Assembly (NCBI GenBank): GCA_012520095.1
Contig: JAAYOV010000027.1
Location: 1-64,000, forward strand
Length of the DNA stretch: 64,000 bases
DNA from: Tissierellia bacterium
Lineage (GTDB): Bacteria; Bacillota; Clostridia; Peptostreptococcales; Acidaminobacteraceae
Direction: 5' to 3'
Part shown: positions 25,104 to 34,141 of the stretch, piece by piece
How positions within the stretch are numbered: the first letter of the stretch is position 1
Layout: every line of letters starts with the position of its first letter
The notes under the pieces: model-generated
Told to the model about the DNA's origin: nothing
The model's input: only the letters and a program-made list of their open reading frames with translations
Databases searched by the model: none
Position numbers and translations under genes: made by a program

Positions 25104-25778
25104 ATGTATGATTCGACGTTTTTGATTATTTTACCATTTATTCTATTAGGGTTTTGGGCATCATCCAATGTTCAATCTACTTTTCACAAATATTCAAAAG
25201 TATATCCTGCAAGGGGTATGACAGGCGCAGAGGTTGCGCAGATGCTTATCGATCGCCACGGCCTTGATGTACGCGTCGAGCGTGCGACCGGCGGCGGGCT
25301 TTCTGATCACTATGATCCAAGAACACATGTTGTGCGGTTGTCAAATGAAGTTCATGATTCCCGCTCCATTTCAGCTGTCAGTGTAGCGGCTCATGAAATC
25401 GGCCATGCGATTCAAGATGCGGAAGGATATCAGGCTCTGCGTCTGCGTAACAACTTCTTTCCCGTTGTCAGTTTTGGTTCAAATGTATGGATGTTGTTGT
25501 TTATGCTCGGCATCATTCTCTCGTTGCCTTTTCTGACCAATCTGGGAATTCTTTTCTTTGGAATGGTCGTCGTATTTCAGTTGATTACTCTTCCGGTTGA
25601 ATTTAATGCATCGACGAGAGCGCTGGCTATTCTTCAGGAAAACGGAGTGCTGACGATAGAAGAAGCCCCGGCGGCTAAAAAGGTTTTAAAGGCGGCGGCC
25701 CTGACTTATGTCGTTGCAGCTCTTTCTTCAATAGCGAACCTGGTGCGCTTGCTCAGCTTGAGTGGAAGGCGCCGTTGA
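25104..25778 (+). CDS. Membrane zinc metallopeptidase, YugP family
   Basis: A 224-residue membrane protein with an N-terminal anchor (about 5-20), a 'VAAHEIGHAIQDA' HEXXH zinc site near residue 95, and hydrophobic helices from about 115 to 160 and near the C-terminus. It belongs to the neutral zinc metallopeptidase (YugP) family, whose physiological substrates are unknown. It lies 3 nt after fmt and overlaps rsmB. The position between def/fmt and rsmB is common in Bacillota. Confidence 0.9.
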   Translation: MYDSTFLIILPFILLGFWASSNVQSTFHKYSKVYPARGMTGAEVAQMLIDRHGLDVRVERATGGGLSDHYDPRTHVVRLSNEVHDSRSISAVSVAAHEIGHAIQDAEGYQALRLRNNFFPVVSFGSNVWMLLFMLGIILSLPFLTNLGILFFGMVVVFQLITLPVEFNASTRALAILQENGVLTIEEAPAAKKVLKAAALTYVVAALSSIANLVRLLSLSGRRR

Positions 25779-27070
25779 AGCTATACGAGCGGTTGAACAA
25801 ATTTCTTCGAAAAATGGAGAGCGATCCGTCGATTTTGATCAACGACGTTCTTTTGCATGAACGTGATAAGTCTGACGGAGCTATGTTTGAACATATGCTG
25901 AAGGGCATCCGAGAGAATCGAGCTCTGCTGGACGCCCTTCTTCACATATTATCGACTCTTCCCTTAAAGAAATACAGAAGGGAAGAATACTTTTATCTTC
26001 TTATCGGCGCCTATGCGGTGATGTATCTGGATCGACCCGATTATGCTATCGTCAATGAAGTTGTTCAGCTGATGAAAAGGCGATCGCCTCACAGAGCGTC
26101 AGCAACCAATGCGATACTCAGAAGACTGGCAAGAGAAAAAGATGCGTTGATTGACAAAGTTCTTCAGGAGAAGCCCCTACCTGAAAGATTGTCTATGCAA
26201 TTCTCTGTTCATCTAGAGTTGACGGAAATGCTTTTAGAACAGTTCAGCCCCGAAGAAGTCGAAGCATATTATCGCTTTGCGCAGAAGAAGCCTGCTTTCG
26301 ATCTTTGCGTCATCCATCAGAGTCGGGAAGAATATAAAAAAGAACTCTCTAGCAACGGAGTGAATTCCAACCTCTTAAGTGGAACCTATGCCGGGTTGCG
26401 AATTTGTAAAGACTCTGTTGATGTTGCCTCTCTGCCGGGATTTCAAGAGGGAAGCTTTTATATTATGGGACATGCTTCACAGATGCTTTGTGAGTGGGTG
26501 CCGCACGGAGAACGTCTACTTGATCTCTGCGCAGCGCCGGGAGGAAAATCAATCTGCATAAAAAATAGAATTCCTGAAATACGTCTGACTTCTTGTGACA
26601 TCAGTCAAGATCGGCTTATTACCATGAAGCAAAATTTCCGGCGTGTTAAGATAGATGCCGATGTTTATCAGCTGGATGGATTAGAGGATCATCCGGCTTT
26701 TCACGAAAAGTATGATATCGTCCTTCTCGATGCGCCATGTACATCCAGCGGCTTGTTGCAACGACATGCAGATCTTCGTCAAAGGATTACAAGGGAACGT
26801 CTCGAGTATAACTCGGCAATTCAAAAGAGCCTTCTACGGACAGCATCGAACTATGTAAAAAACCAAGGCTTTTTGATTTATTCGACTTGTAGTATACTTA
26901 ATCAAGAAGGCTCGCTACAGATTGAATCTTTTTTGCGTGCAAATAAAAGCTTCTCTCTGTACAACCCTTTTAATGTTGCGAAGTCGAACGCGGAGAAATA
27001 TTTTCGAACGTATCCTTGGCTCGACGAATGTGACGGCTTTTTTGGGGCTGTGATGCAAAGGATGAGATAA
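25775..27070 (+). CDS. rsmB: 16S rRNA m5C967 methyltransferase RsmB
   Basis: A 431-residue SAM-dependent enzyme with an N-terminal NusB-like RNA-binding domain (about 1-130) and a C-terminal Rossmann methyltransferase. Motifs are 'LLDLCAAPGGKS' (SAM site, near 250), 'VLLDAPCTSSG' (catalytic PC motif, near 318) and 'IYSTCSI' (second catalytic Cys, near 370). TTG 25775 overlaps the preceding stop. It is followed at once by prpC, in the usual def-fmt-rsmB-prpC-prkC-rsgA-rpe-thiN order. Confidence 0.94.
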   Translation: MKLYERLNKFLRKMESDPSILINDVLLHERDKSDGAMFEHMLKGIRENRALLDALLHILSTLPLKKYRREEYFYLLIGAYAVMYLDRPDYAIVNEVVQLMKRRSPHRASATNAILRRLAREKDALIDKVLQEKPLPERLSMQFSVHLELTEMLLEQFSPEEVEAYYRFAQKKPAFDLCVIHQSREEYKKELSSNGVNSNLLSGTYAGLRICKDSVDVASLPGFQEGSFYIMGHASQMLCEWVPHGERLLDLCAAPGGKSICIKNRIPEIRLTSCDISQDRLITMKQNFRRVKIDADVYQLDGLEDHPAFHEKYDIVLLDAPCTSSGLLQRHADLRQRITRERLEYNSAIQKSLLRTASNYVKNQGFLIYSTCSILNQEGSLQIESFLRANKSFSLYNPFNVAKSNAEKYFRTYPWLDECDGFFGAVMQRMR

Positions 27071-27786
27071 TGAGGAGTTTCGGCATCACCAATATTGGAC
27101 GCTATCGTCTTAAAAATGACGATTCTTTCTTCTGTTCAGATGGAAGGAAGGGTCTTTATATTGTGGCAGACGGAATGGGTGGCTATCAAGGAGGGGAAAC
27201 GGCAAGCAAGATTGCGGTTTCCACAGCGGTAGAACTTTTGCGAGGCGCAGAATCTCTTGATGAACAATTAAGTGAAAAATTGACTCTGGAGATTCAAAAG
27301 AGAATGCGTGACGCGATCGACCGCAATGAGAACTTCAAAGATATGGGTACCACATTTTTATGTGCTCTCATTGTCGAAGGGACTGTCTACCTAATGCATA
27401 TCGGTGATTCACGAGCTTATCTTGTTCGCGGAGGCATCCTCTATCAGATGACGGAGGATCATACCCTTGTCAATATTCTCTTCAGAAACGGAGTCATCAA
27501 TAGAGAACAGGCACGGGTTCACCCTAAGCGCAATGTGCTTGTTAAAGCTCTTAGCGCCTACGAGCGAGTGAAGGGAGATCTCAAAAAGTTTCAGATGGGG
27601 GATGAGGATACACTTTTGCTCTGTACGGATGGATTGACCGATCAGCTCACCAATGGTGAGATCCTGGAAATTCTTCTTTTAGATCAGCCCAGTGATGTGA
27701 TCGCCGCCAAACTCGTAGACACGGCACTCAAAAGCGGTGCGAAAGATAATATTGCGGTAGTAGTGGTAAAGGGAAGTTATGATTAA
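27070..27786 (+). CDS. prpC: PP2C-family Ser/Thr phosphatase PrpC/Stp
   Basis: A manganese-dependent phosphatase that opposes the PASTA kinase encoded next to it. The 238 residues carry the metal-binding motifs 'VADGMGGYQGGE' (about 33-44), 'MHIGDSRAYL' (about 112-121), 'CTDGLTD' (about 187) and 'KDNIAVVVV' (about 225). ATG 27070 overlaps the rsmB stop, and its own stop lies within the prkC start region (8-nt overlap), so kinase and phosphatase are translated together. Confidence 0.94.
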   Translation: MRSFGITNIGRYRLKNDDSFFCSDGRKGLYIVADGMGGYQGGETASKIAVSTAVELLRGAESLDEQLSEKLTLEIQKRMRDAIDRNENFKDMGTTFLCALIVEGTVYLMHIGDSRAYLVRGGILYQMTEDHTLVNILFRNGVINREQARVHPKRNVLVKALSAYERVKGDLKKFQMGDEDTLLLCTDGLTDQLTNGEILEILLLDQPSDVIAAKLVDTALKSGAKDNIAVVVVKGSYD

Positions 27787-29677
27787 TTCAATTTTGCAGG
27801 ATCGTTATAAAATATTAAAAGAGCTCGGAAACGGCGGTATGGCGACGGTATATTTAGCATACTGCTCTCAGCTCAAAAGAAATGTAGCGATCAAAAAACT
27901 GAAAAAACAGGAAAATGTGCGTTCAGAAGCTCTGCTTGATGAGGCAGCGGCGATCGCACAGCTTAATCACAAAAATATCGTTCAAGTCTATGATTCATTT
28001 GATGAAGACGGTGAGCGCTATATTGTCATGGAATATGTCGAGGGCCCCACATTAAAAGAATTTGTCCACTCTCTTGCTCAACCTTTAAGGGAAAGAGAGA
28101 TCATCGCCATTGCTATTAAGCTCGCCGGCGCCCTGCAGCATGCTCATTCCAACGGCATCATTCACCGTGATGTCAAGCCCGACAATATTTTGCTGACAAG
28201 TGAATATGAGCCTAAATTGACTGATTTTGGCATTGCAAAAGTGACTTCTGATGCGACCCTCGTTAAAAATCAGGAGGTGATGGGATCCCTTCGCTATGCT
28301 GCTCCTGAACAGCTTCAGGGTGTTCATATGGATTCTCGCAGCGATGTTTTCTCTCTCGGAGTTGTTCTATATGAGTTGGCTACCGGTGAAGTTCCTTTTA
28401 GTCAGGACTCTCCCGTCACCGCTGCGTATCGAAAACTGAAAGAACCACTCCCCCCTGTGAGAAAAATGAACCCAGCCATCAGTTCTCGACTTGAACATAT
28501 TATTATGCGGGCGACTTCGATAGAACCTACGAAGCGCTATTCCAGCATGCTTGCTATGCGGCGCGATCTCGAAAGTTTATATAGGTTGATGAGCTCGGAT
28601 CGACCGGTCTCCTACCGCTCCCAGGATCCTGCGATTCCACTTGAACCTGCGTATCAGCCGCCGCGCTCTTCCGGGGTCATCTTCTATGTAGTTATGGGTG
28701 TATTGCTTGCCGCGATAACGGCTTTAGCCATTTTTATCCCTCAATTCCAGCAACGCACCAGTCAACCATTGACTCCTGCTCCATATATTGTCGGCATGCC
28801 TTACGAAGACGCGATGGCTGTTTTAAACGATAGCCATTTAAAAGCGGCTGTCATACAAGCGCGTTTTTCATCTGAATTTCCCAAAGGATACGTCATCGAC
28901 CAAAGCGTGGCAAAAGATACGATGATGCGTCCCGGTTCTCGTGTCGAGTTGATTGTCAGTAAGGGAAATGAAATGGTCGTCGTTCCGGATTTACTCCTGC
29001 TCACGAAGGAGCAGGCCATGAACGTGCTTGAGGAATCCTCCCTTTTAATCGGGGAAGTGAAAGAGGATTTTGATCCGGAAATTCCAAAAGATCGAATCAT
29101 CTTTCAATCGATTCCCGCAGAGACGAAAGTATCTCCTGACACGGTCATTGACATCGTTCTGAGCAAGGGAGAAGAGCCGGTCAAATTGATCGTCCCCGAT
29201 GTCGTGGGCAAAGAGATCAATGAAGCCACGCAAATGCTCAATGAAGCCAACATTCCGATCCGCGGAATCAATCATGAATATTCGGATACCGTACCTGAAC
29301 TGTGCATTATTCGACAATCTCTTCCACCGACTCAGGAAGTGCCTGACGGATCAGGCATATACCTTGTCGTCAGCAGAGGCAAAGAGGCACAAGAAGAACC
29401 GCCGAAACCACCGGAGGAACCGCAAGAGCCGACAGAACCAACGCCAACTACGACGACGTTGACGTTTACTTTTACACCCACAGCCGAAACAAACGACAGT
29501 TATTACCTTGCCATTCTTGCCTATGACAAAGATGGAAATGAGGCGGAAGAGCCGACGTACGCCAGGACACATGAAAAGAGTGCAGGAGAATTCAGCGTCA
29601 CTCTTGAAGTGTTAAATGGGTACACGTATCGCTTGTTTGTCGACGGAGTGGCAATAAAGGATTATAGTACACAGTGA
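27779..29677 (+). CDS. prkC: PASTA-domain Ser/Thr protein kinase PrkC/Stk
   Basis: A membrane receptor kinase that senses peptidoglycan fragments or lipid II and controls wall synthesis and growth. The cytosolic kinase (about 1-270) has the G-loop 'LGNGGMATVYLA', lysine in 'VAIKKL', 'HRDVKPDNIL' and 'TDFGIAK'. One membrane helix is at about 299-320. Three PASTA repeats follow (about 330-397, 398-467, 468-536). A Pro/Glu/Thr-rich linker then leads to an extra beta-rich domain of about 80 residues at the C-terminus, which is not part of the minimal family design. It overlaps rsgA by 4 nt. Confidence 0.94.
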   Translation: MINSILQDRYKILKELGNGGMATVYLAYCSQLKRNVAIKKLKKQENVRSEALLDEAAAIAQLNHKNIVQVYDSFDEDGERYIVMEYVEGPTLKEFVHSLAQPLREREIIAIAIKLAGALQHAHSNGIIHRDVKPDNILLTSEYEPKLTDFGIAKVTSDATLVKNQEVMGSLRYAAPEQLQGVHMDSRSDVFSLGVVLYELATGEVPFSQDSPVTAAYRKLKEPLPPVRKMNPAISSRLEHIIMRATSIEPTKRYSSMLAMRRDLESLYRLMSSDRPVSYRSQDPAIPLEPAYQPPRSSGVIFYVVMGVLLAAITALAIFIPQFQQRTSQPLTPAPYIVGMPYEDAMAVLNDSHLKAAVIQARFSSEFPKGYVIDQSVAKDTMMRPGSRVELIVSKGNEMVVVPDLLLLTKEQAMNVLEESSLLIGEVKEDFDPEIPKDRIIFQSIPAETKVSPDTVIDIVLSKGEEPVKLIVPDVVGKEINEATQMLNEANIPIRGINHEYSDTVPELCIIRQSLPPTQEVPDGSGIYLVVSRGKEAQEEPPKPPEEPQEPTEPTPTTTTLTFTFTPTAETNDSYYLAILAYDKDGNEAEEPTYARTHEKSAGEFSVTLEVLNGYTYRLFVDGVAIKDYSTQ

Positions 29678-30552
29678 AGCAGGGAAGAATCGTTCGGGCC
29701 ATGGCCGGATATTATCATGTGTACAGCGCCGGAGACATCTACTTGACGAAGCCGCGCGGGCTGTTTCGTTTAGAAAACATCACCCCTACTGTTGGGGATA
29801 AGGTCGACTTTGAACCGGATATTCTCCACATGGAGGGAACGATTATCTCTATTTATCCCAGAGATAATCTTCTTTTGCGTCCAAGAGTCAGCAATATCTC
29901 TTCTTCCCTAATGGTCTTTAGTCTGAGTCAACCGGTTCCTGACTACCTGCTGCTCGACAAACTGATATGCAATTCGATTTCCCAGGGGATTGAGCCCATT
30001 CTCGTCTTCAACAAGTGTGATCTCGATCAAGAAGAGAGAAAGAGGGCAAAAGAGATTTATTCTTTAACGCCGTATTCGGTTCACTTTGTGAGTGCGCTGA
30101 CCGGCCAGGGAATCGATGATCTGCGCCAATGTCTTGGAGGAGGAATTCACGTAGTATCCGGACCTTCAGGAAGCGGAAAAAGCTCCCTTCTCAATGCATT
30201 CGGTGTAAAACATGAAGTCGAGGTAGGGGAGATCTCTTCAAAGCTGAAGCGAGGAAGGCATACGACACGCCATGTACAGCTTCTTCCAATTGAAGAGGAC
30301 ACTTTTATTGTCGATACACCCGGGTTTAGCAATCTCGATCTGAACGATAATATTGATCCCCTTCTTCTCCGGGAGTGTTTTGAAGAATTTATTCCCTTTA
30401 TGCAGGAATGCCGTTATGACAACTGTCTACACGCCCCGGAACCTCAATGCGGCGTAAAAACTGCGCTGAAAAACAGCTTGATCCACCCTAAGCGGTATGA
30501 GAATTATCTGACTTTACTGGATATACTTCAATCGAGGAAGGATTATTTATGA
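29674..30552 (+). CDS. rsgA: Small ribosomal subunit biogenesis GTPase RsgA
   Basis: A circularly permuted GTPase that checks late 30S assembly. The 292 residues show an OB domain (about 1-65), G4 'VFNKCD', G1 'VSGPSGSGKSSLLNAF' near 165-180, G3 'DTPGFSN' near 214 and a C-terminal zinc knuckle with 'CRYDNCLH' and 'PQCGVK'. GTG 29674 overlaps the prkC stop by 4 nt. In other bacteria RsgA is a substrate of the neighbouring PASTA kinase, which fits the gene order. Confidence 0.94.
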   Translation: MKQGRIVRAMAGYYHVYSAGDIYLTKPRGLFRLENITPTVGDKVDFEPDILHMEGTIISIYPRDNLLLRPRVSNISSSLMVFSLSQPVPDYLLLDKLICNSISQGIEPILVFNKCDLDQEERKRAKEIYSLTPYSVHFVSALTGQGIDDLRQCLGGGIHVVSGPSGSGKSSLLNAFGVKHEVEVGEISSKLKRGRHTTRHVQLLPIEEDTFIVDTPGFSNLDLNDNIDPLLLRECFEEFIPFMQECRYDNCLHAPEPQCGVKTALKNSLIHPKRYENYLTLLDILQSRKDYL

Positions 30553-31193
30553 TACGGATTGCACCTTCGCTTCTTTCTGCAGACTTTGCATTTTTAAAAA
30601 ATGAAATCGATCTCATGCAAGACAGCGGAGCTGATTGGCTGCACTACGATGTAATGGATGGGCAATTTGTGCCCAATTTGTCTTTCGGTCCCAAAATTCT
30701 ATCTGATATCAAAAGATATGCATACATTCCGATCGATGTTCATCTGATGGTCAATGAACCCTATCATCTTCTCCGTCCGTTTGCTGAGGCAGGGGCGGAC
30801 TATATAACAATTCATGTGGAAGCATGTGAAGATCCGGGAAGGTATTTTCAGGAAATTAAGAACTTAGGCTTAAAATGCGGCATATCGCTGCGCCCGGGAA
30901 CATCCTTAACCTCAATTGAACCTTGGTTGGACCAGGTAGATCTGATATTAGTGATGAGCGTGGAACCGGGCTATGGTGGCCAAGCTTTTATGCCTGAAGC
31001 TCTTGAGCGAATTCGGACCCTGTATCAAATGAGAGAAGATCAAAAACTTTCCTACTTCATTGAAGTTGATGGGGGGATCAACCTGTCAACAGCCCCCCTT
31101 GTCACGCAAGCCGGTGCCGATATTCTCGTTGCTGGAAGCGCTCTTTTCGGAAAAGAGAATCCCGGGCAAATCATGGAGGATATGCGCCGATGA
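30549..31193 (+). CDS. rpe: Ribulose-phosphate 3-epimerase
   Basis: Interconverts ribulose 5-phosphate and xylulose 5-phosphate in the pentose phosphate pathway. The TIM-barrel protein (214 residues) carries 'IAPSLLSADF' at the N-terminus, the catalytic 'HYDVMDGQFVPNLSFG' and 'DVHLMV' motifs, 'MSVEPGYGGQAF' near 137 and 'EVDGGIN' near 176. The start overlaps rsgA and the end overlaps thiN, each by 4 nt. Confidence 0.95.
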   Translation: MIRIAPSLLSADFAFLKNEIDLMQDSGADWLHYDVMDGQFVPNLSFGPKILSDIKRYAYIPIDVHLMVNEPYHLLRPFAEAGADYITIHVEACEDPGRYFQEIKNLGLKCGISLRPGTSLTSIEPWLDQVDLILVMSVEPGYGGQAFMPEALERIRTLYQMREDQKLSYFIEVDGGINLSTAPLVTQAGADILVAGSALFGKENPGQIMEDMRR

Positions 31194-31792
31194 ATGCATT
31201 GATCGTCGCCGGCGGTGATGTCAATCTCTCTCTTTTAAAGAAACTGCTTCTCTCAACAGATTATGTCATCGCGCTCGATCGAGGATTTGACTATCTTCGT
31301 GAAATTGAAGTTCTGCCGAATATTCTACTCGGAGATATGGATTCCATTCAGAGCGAAGTCCCTCAGGAAGTCACCGTTCAGGTTTTTCCCGCTCAAAAAG
31401 GATTCACGGATTTAGAAGCCGGTCTTATTTATGCGCAGAGTTTGCATTACCGCCTCCTTACCGTAATCGGCTTCAATGGCACACGTCTTGACCATTTCTT
31501 AAGCTCTGTTTTGCTTCTGTCGCAGACAGACGGAGACGTGCATTTTTTGGATACACACAATAGAATTCGCATGCTAAAAGAAAAAATCACCCTTGAGAAG
31601 GGAGATTATTCCTATTTTTCCGTTATTCCTCTGTCTCCTTCGGTCATCTCCATCAATGGCGCGAAATATGAGCTCGATAGAAAAGAAATGATCCCGGAAA
31701 GCAGCTTGGGACTGAGCAATGAATGGGAAGAAAGAGTTGTTCAAGTGATGCTTCACAGCGGTAAAGCGCTTCTCGTTGAAAGTAAGGATTAA
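31190..31792 (+). CDS. thiN: Thiamine pyrophosphokinase
   Basis: Transfers pyrophosphate from ATP to thiamine to give TPP, the cofactor of the IorA enzyme encoded further on. The 200-residue product has 'VIALDRGFDYL' near 24, 'LGDMDSI' near 45, 'KGFTDLEAGLIYA' near 67-79 and 'GFNGTRLDHFL' near 93. The usual 'ADGG' is replaced by 'LDRG'. It ends the sixteen-gene run and is followed by a hairpin shared with rpmB. No TPP riboswitch is seen. Confidence 0.9.
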   Translation: MNALIVAGGDVNLSLLKKLLLSTDYVIALDRGFDYLREIEVLPNILLGDMDSIQSEVPQEVTVQVFPAQKGFTDLEAGLIYAQSLHYRLLTVIGFNGTRLDHFLSSVLLLSQTDGDVHFLDTHNRIRMLKEKITLEKGDYSYFSVIPLSPSVISINGAKYELDRKEMIPESSLGLSNEWEERVVQVMLHSGKALLVESKD

Positions 31793-31819
31793 AAAGAAAA
31801 AACGGTATCAATACCGTTT
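31787..31819 (-). terminator. rpmB terminator, shared with thiN end
   Basis: AAACGGTA (31800-31807), loop, TACCGTTT (31812-31819). On the minus strand the stem is followed by a long T-rich run (TTTTTTCTTTTT), a strong terminator for rpmB. On the plus strand the tail is weaker. Confidence 0.85.
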
Positions 31820-31825
31820 GTTCAT

Positions 31826-32020
31826 TTACAGGGCACGACGCACCTTATTGGATCGAAGACAGCGGGTACACACCAGCGCTCTTGTTTTACTGCCGTTTTC
31901 ATTGACAATACGAACGTTTCGAAGATTGGGCTTCCAAACTCTTTTTGTATGATTGAGCGCATGAGACACCATATGGCCGCTGATATTTCCTTTACCGCAG
32001 ACACTACATTGTCTTGCCAT
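31826..32020 (-). CDS. rpmB: 50S ribosomal protein L28
   Basis: A 64-residue ribosomal protein. It is the zinc-binding form: 'CSVCGKG' at the N-terminus and 'CTRCLRS' near residue 50 supply four cysteines. '[19 protein letters not shown]' is the typical RNA-binding core. A single gene with its own promoter and terminator, in the usual place beside the asp23/fakA genes of Bacillota. An AAAGGAGG SD precedes the ATG. Confidence 0.97.
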   Translation of the reverse strand: MARQCSVCGKGNISGHMVSHALNHTKRVWKPNLRNVRIVNENGSKTRALVCTRCLRSNKVRRAL

Positions 32021-32059
32021 ATTCTCACCTCCTTTAGAAACTATAAAGAGAACATTGGT

Positions 32060-32088
32060 ATCATAACAAAAAAGATCTTTTAATACAA
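32060..32088 (-). promoter_or_regulatory. Promoter for rpmB
   Basis: Minus strand: TTGTAT (32088-32083), 17-bp spacer, TATGAT (32065-32060), about 40 bp upstream of the rpmB ATG. Confidence 0.65.
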
Positions 32089-32145
32089 GGTTTTCCTATG
32101 ATAATCTTGCGTTTAATGATAGAATAGTACGAGTCAGGAGGAAAA

Positions 32146-32499
32146 ATGAGCATTATAAAAAATTATAAGCATGGTATTCATGTCATTTCAGAAGAAGTTA
32201 TTGAAGAAATTGCCTATAAGGCCGCATCTGAATGCTATGGCGTTGTCGATCTCAGCCCTAAGTCTGCCGGATCGGTGAGAAGCCTTCTCAAGATGGATCC
32301 TTCAAATCGGGGAGTTAAAATTGAAATTGTCGACAATTGCGTCAATGTCACTCTTTTTCTCATTCTTCGATATGGAGTTAAAGTCAGTGTCGTTGCCCGC
32401 AATGTTATGGACAATGTGAAATATAAAATCGAGGACCTTCTAGATATTCCGGTAGAATCTGTCAATGTGAGTATCGAAGGCGTCAGTACAGGAGAATAG
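32146..32499 (+). CDS. Asp23/Gls24 family envelope stress protein
   Basis: A 117-residue protein of the Asp23/Gls24 (YloU) family, small alpha/beta proteins often membrane-associated and induced by envelope stress. The single domain shows 'GIHVISEEVIEEIAYKAASECYGVV', cut here for brevity, 'ILRYGVKVSVVARNV' and a C-terminal 'VNVSIEGV'. AGGAGG lies 6 nt before ATG 32146. It is 2 nt from fakA, the common YloU-YloV pair. Confidence 0.9.
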   Translation: MSIIKNYKHGIHVISEEVIEEIAYKAASECYGVVDLSPKSAGSVRSLLKMDPSNRGVKIEIVDNCVNVTLFLILRYGVKVSVVARNVMDNVKYKIEDLLDIPVESVNVSIEGVSTGE

Positions 32500-32501
32500 C
32501 T

Positions 32502-34109
32502 TTGAGTATGTTTCAAATAGATGCGCAGAAGATGATGGACATCCTTCGTCAAAGTTACGCAGGTCTAAATATGAATAAAGAGAGACTGAACGGTCTTAAC
32601 GTCTTTCCCGTTCCCGATGGTGATACGGGGACCAATATGTCTCTGACATTAAAAGCCGCTTACAAAAGCTTGAATGCCCATACATTCAATCGCGTAGATG
32701 AACTGCTCAAAAGTTTTTCTCGTGGCTCACTTATGGGAGCCAGAGGCAATAGTGGTGTCATTCTATCTCAGATTTTTGGAGGACTGGCAAAAGGTACGGA
32801 AGGCAAGATCATTCTTACGGCGCTCGACTTTTATAACGGACTTAAAAAGGCCGTTGAAACTGCCTATAAAGCCGTCATGCAACCCGTGGAAGGGACAATT
32901 CTGACGGTCCTGCGTGAGAGTGTTGAGTCCTTCGAGCACGAAGAACTTGATTCTATGGAGATAGCCACCTTTTTCGATCGATTGATTGAGGCGGCGCAAG
33001 TTTCACTTGAAAATACCCCTGAGCTCCTGCCGGTCCTGAAAACTTCGGGCGTTGTCGATGCCGGAGGAGCCGGGCTTGTCTGTATTTTTGAAGGAATGAG
33101 GGACGGATTCCACGGTCGGATAAACGATGTAAGGGAGACAGAGGAAAAGAGCGAAGAAACAATGCATTTGCAAACACCTGTAGACATTGAGTTCGGCTAT
33201 TGCACGGAGGTCATTCTTCGCGCCTATGAAAGTGATAGTACTGCTTTGCGCGAACATCTTGTCGATCAAGGTGATTCTATGGTCTTTGTTCAAGACGAAG
33301 ACATCCTCAAGATCCACATTCACACCAATCATCCCGGACTTGTTCTGGAAGAATCTCTTGAATATGGTGAAATACTCCATGTTAAGATCGACAATATGCG
33401 TATTCAACATGAGACGATCATGGGCGTAGATATTCATAATTCGCGCCCTGCACCAGCTGAAAAGTACTGTGTCATCGCTGTATGCTCGGGCGATGGACTT
33501 CGGGAAATCTTTCTCGAGCTTGGCACCACCCGAGTTATACAGGGAGGCCAGACCATGAATCCTTCTACGGAAGATATCCTGGAGTGTATCGAAAACACGA
33601 GAGCTGACCACTATATCATCTTGCCGAACAACTCGAATATTCTCTTGGCGGCACAACAAGCTCAGTCTATGAGCGATAAGGATGTGCATGTGATTGCCTC
33701 TAAATCGATTCCACAGGGCATAGCGGCTCTTACCTTGTTCGATCCTGAAAAAAATGTCGAAGAGAATTTAGAGCTCATGCTCAGTGCTTTGGATGTTTCC
33801 ACACTTCAGGTGACCTATTCCGTCAGAAATACAAAACTTCAAGGATTTGCGATAAAAGAAAAAGATGCGATTGCGATTCTTGACGGGAAGATTGTCGGTG
33901 TCGATCGCACTCCTGAGCGAGTGCTCAAAAAAGTGATTAGCGAACAACAGGAGCATTTTGAATTCATCACTATCTATACAGGTGAGGGACGCGATCCGGC
34001 AAAGACACAAAAAATGGCAGATGAACTGATGAAAAAATATCCAAAACTCGAAATCGATGTTTTTGACGGCGGCCAGCCGGTGTACTATTACATTGCATCC
34101 ATGGAATAG
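32502..34109 (+). CDS. fakA: Fatty acid kinase catalytic subunit FakA (DAK2 domain, YloV)
   Basis: Phosphorylates fatty acids bound to FakB (DegV) proteins so that exogenous fatty acids can enter phospholipid synthesis. The 535 residues comprise a DhaL-like ATP-binding domain with 'NVFPVPDGDTGTNM' near 27-40 and 'GARGNSGVILSQI' near 78-90. A middle domain and a C-terminal DegV-like region with 'YTGEGRD' follow. TTG 32502 is chosen because AGGAG is 7 nt upstream; ATG 32508 would be 13 nt away. No fakB gene is in the window. Confidence 0.9.
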   Translation: MSMFQIDAQKMMDILRQSYAGLNMNKERLNGLNVFPVPDGDTGTNMSLTLKAAYKSLNAHTFNRVDELLKSFSRGSLMGARGNSGVILSQIFGGLAKGTEGKIILTALDFYNGLKKAVETAYKAVMQPVEGTILTVLRESVESFEHEELDSMEIATFFDRLIEAAQVSLENTPELLPVLKTSGVVDAGGAGLVCIFEGMRDGFHGRINDVRETEEKSEETMHLQTPVDIEFGYCTEVILRAYESDSTALREHLVDQGDSMVFVQDEDILKIHIHTNHPGLVLEESLEYGEILHVKIDNMRIQHETIMGVDIHNSRPAPAEKYCVIAVCSGDGLREIFLELGTTRVIQGGQTMNPSTEDILECIENTRADHYIILPNNSNILLAAQQAQSMSDKDVHVIASKSIPQGIAALTLFDPEKNVEENLELMLSALDVSTLQVTYSVRNTKLQGFAIKEKDAIAILDGKIVGVDRTPERVLKKVISEQQEHFEFITIYTGEGRDPAKTQKMADELMKKYPKLEIDVFDGGQPVYYYIASME

Positions 34110-34131
34110 AGGCTCGAAAGAGTCTCTTTTT
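34108..34131 (+). terminator. Short terminator/attenuator between fakA and recG
   Basis: AGAGGCTC (34108-34115), GAAA tetraloop, GAGTCTCT (34120-34127), then TTTTT. It lies directly before the recG SD, so it may lower recG expression relative to fakA or sequester the site. The stem includes a G-U pair. Confidence 0.6.
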
Positions 34132-34141
34132 GGAGAAGAAC

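Noticed and set aside
31100-31200. TPP riboswitch before thiN
   Set aside because: thiN begins inside rpe with a 4-nt overlap, so no leader RNA exists.
33003-33689. A 228-codon minus-strand frame opposite fakA
   Set aside because: It is antisense to a confident FakA gene and lacks any domain or SD.
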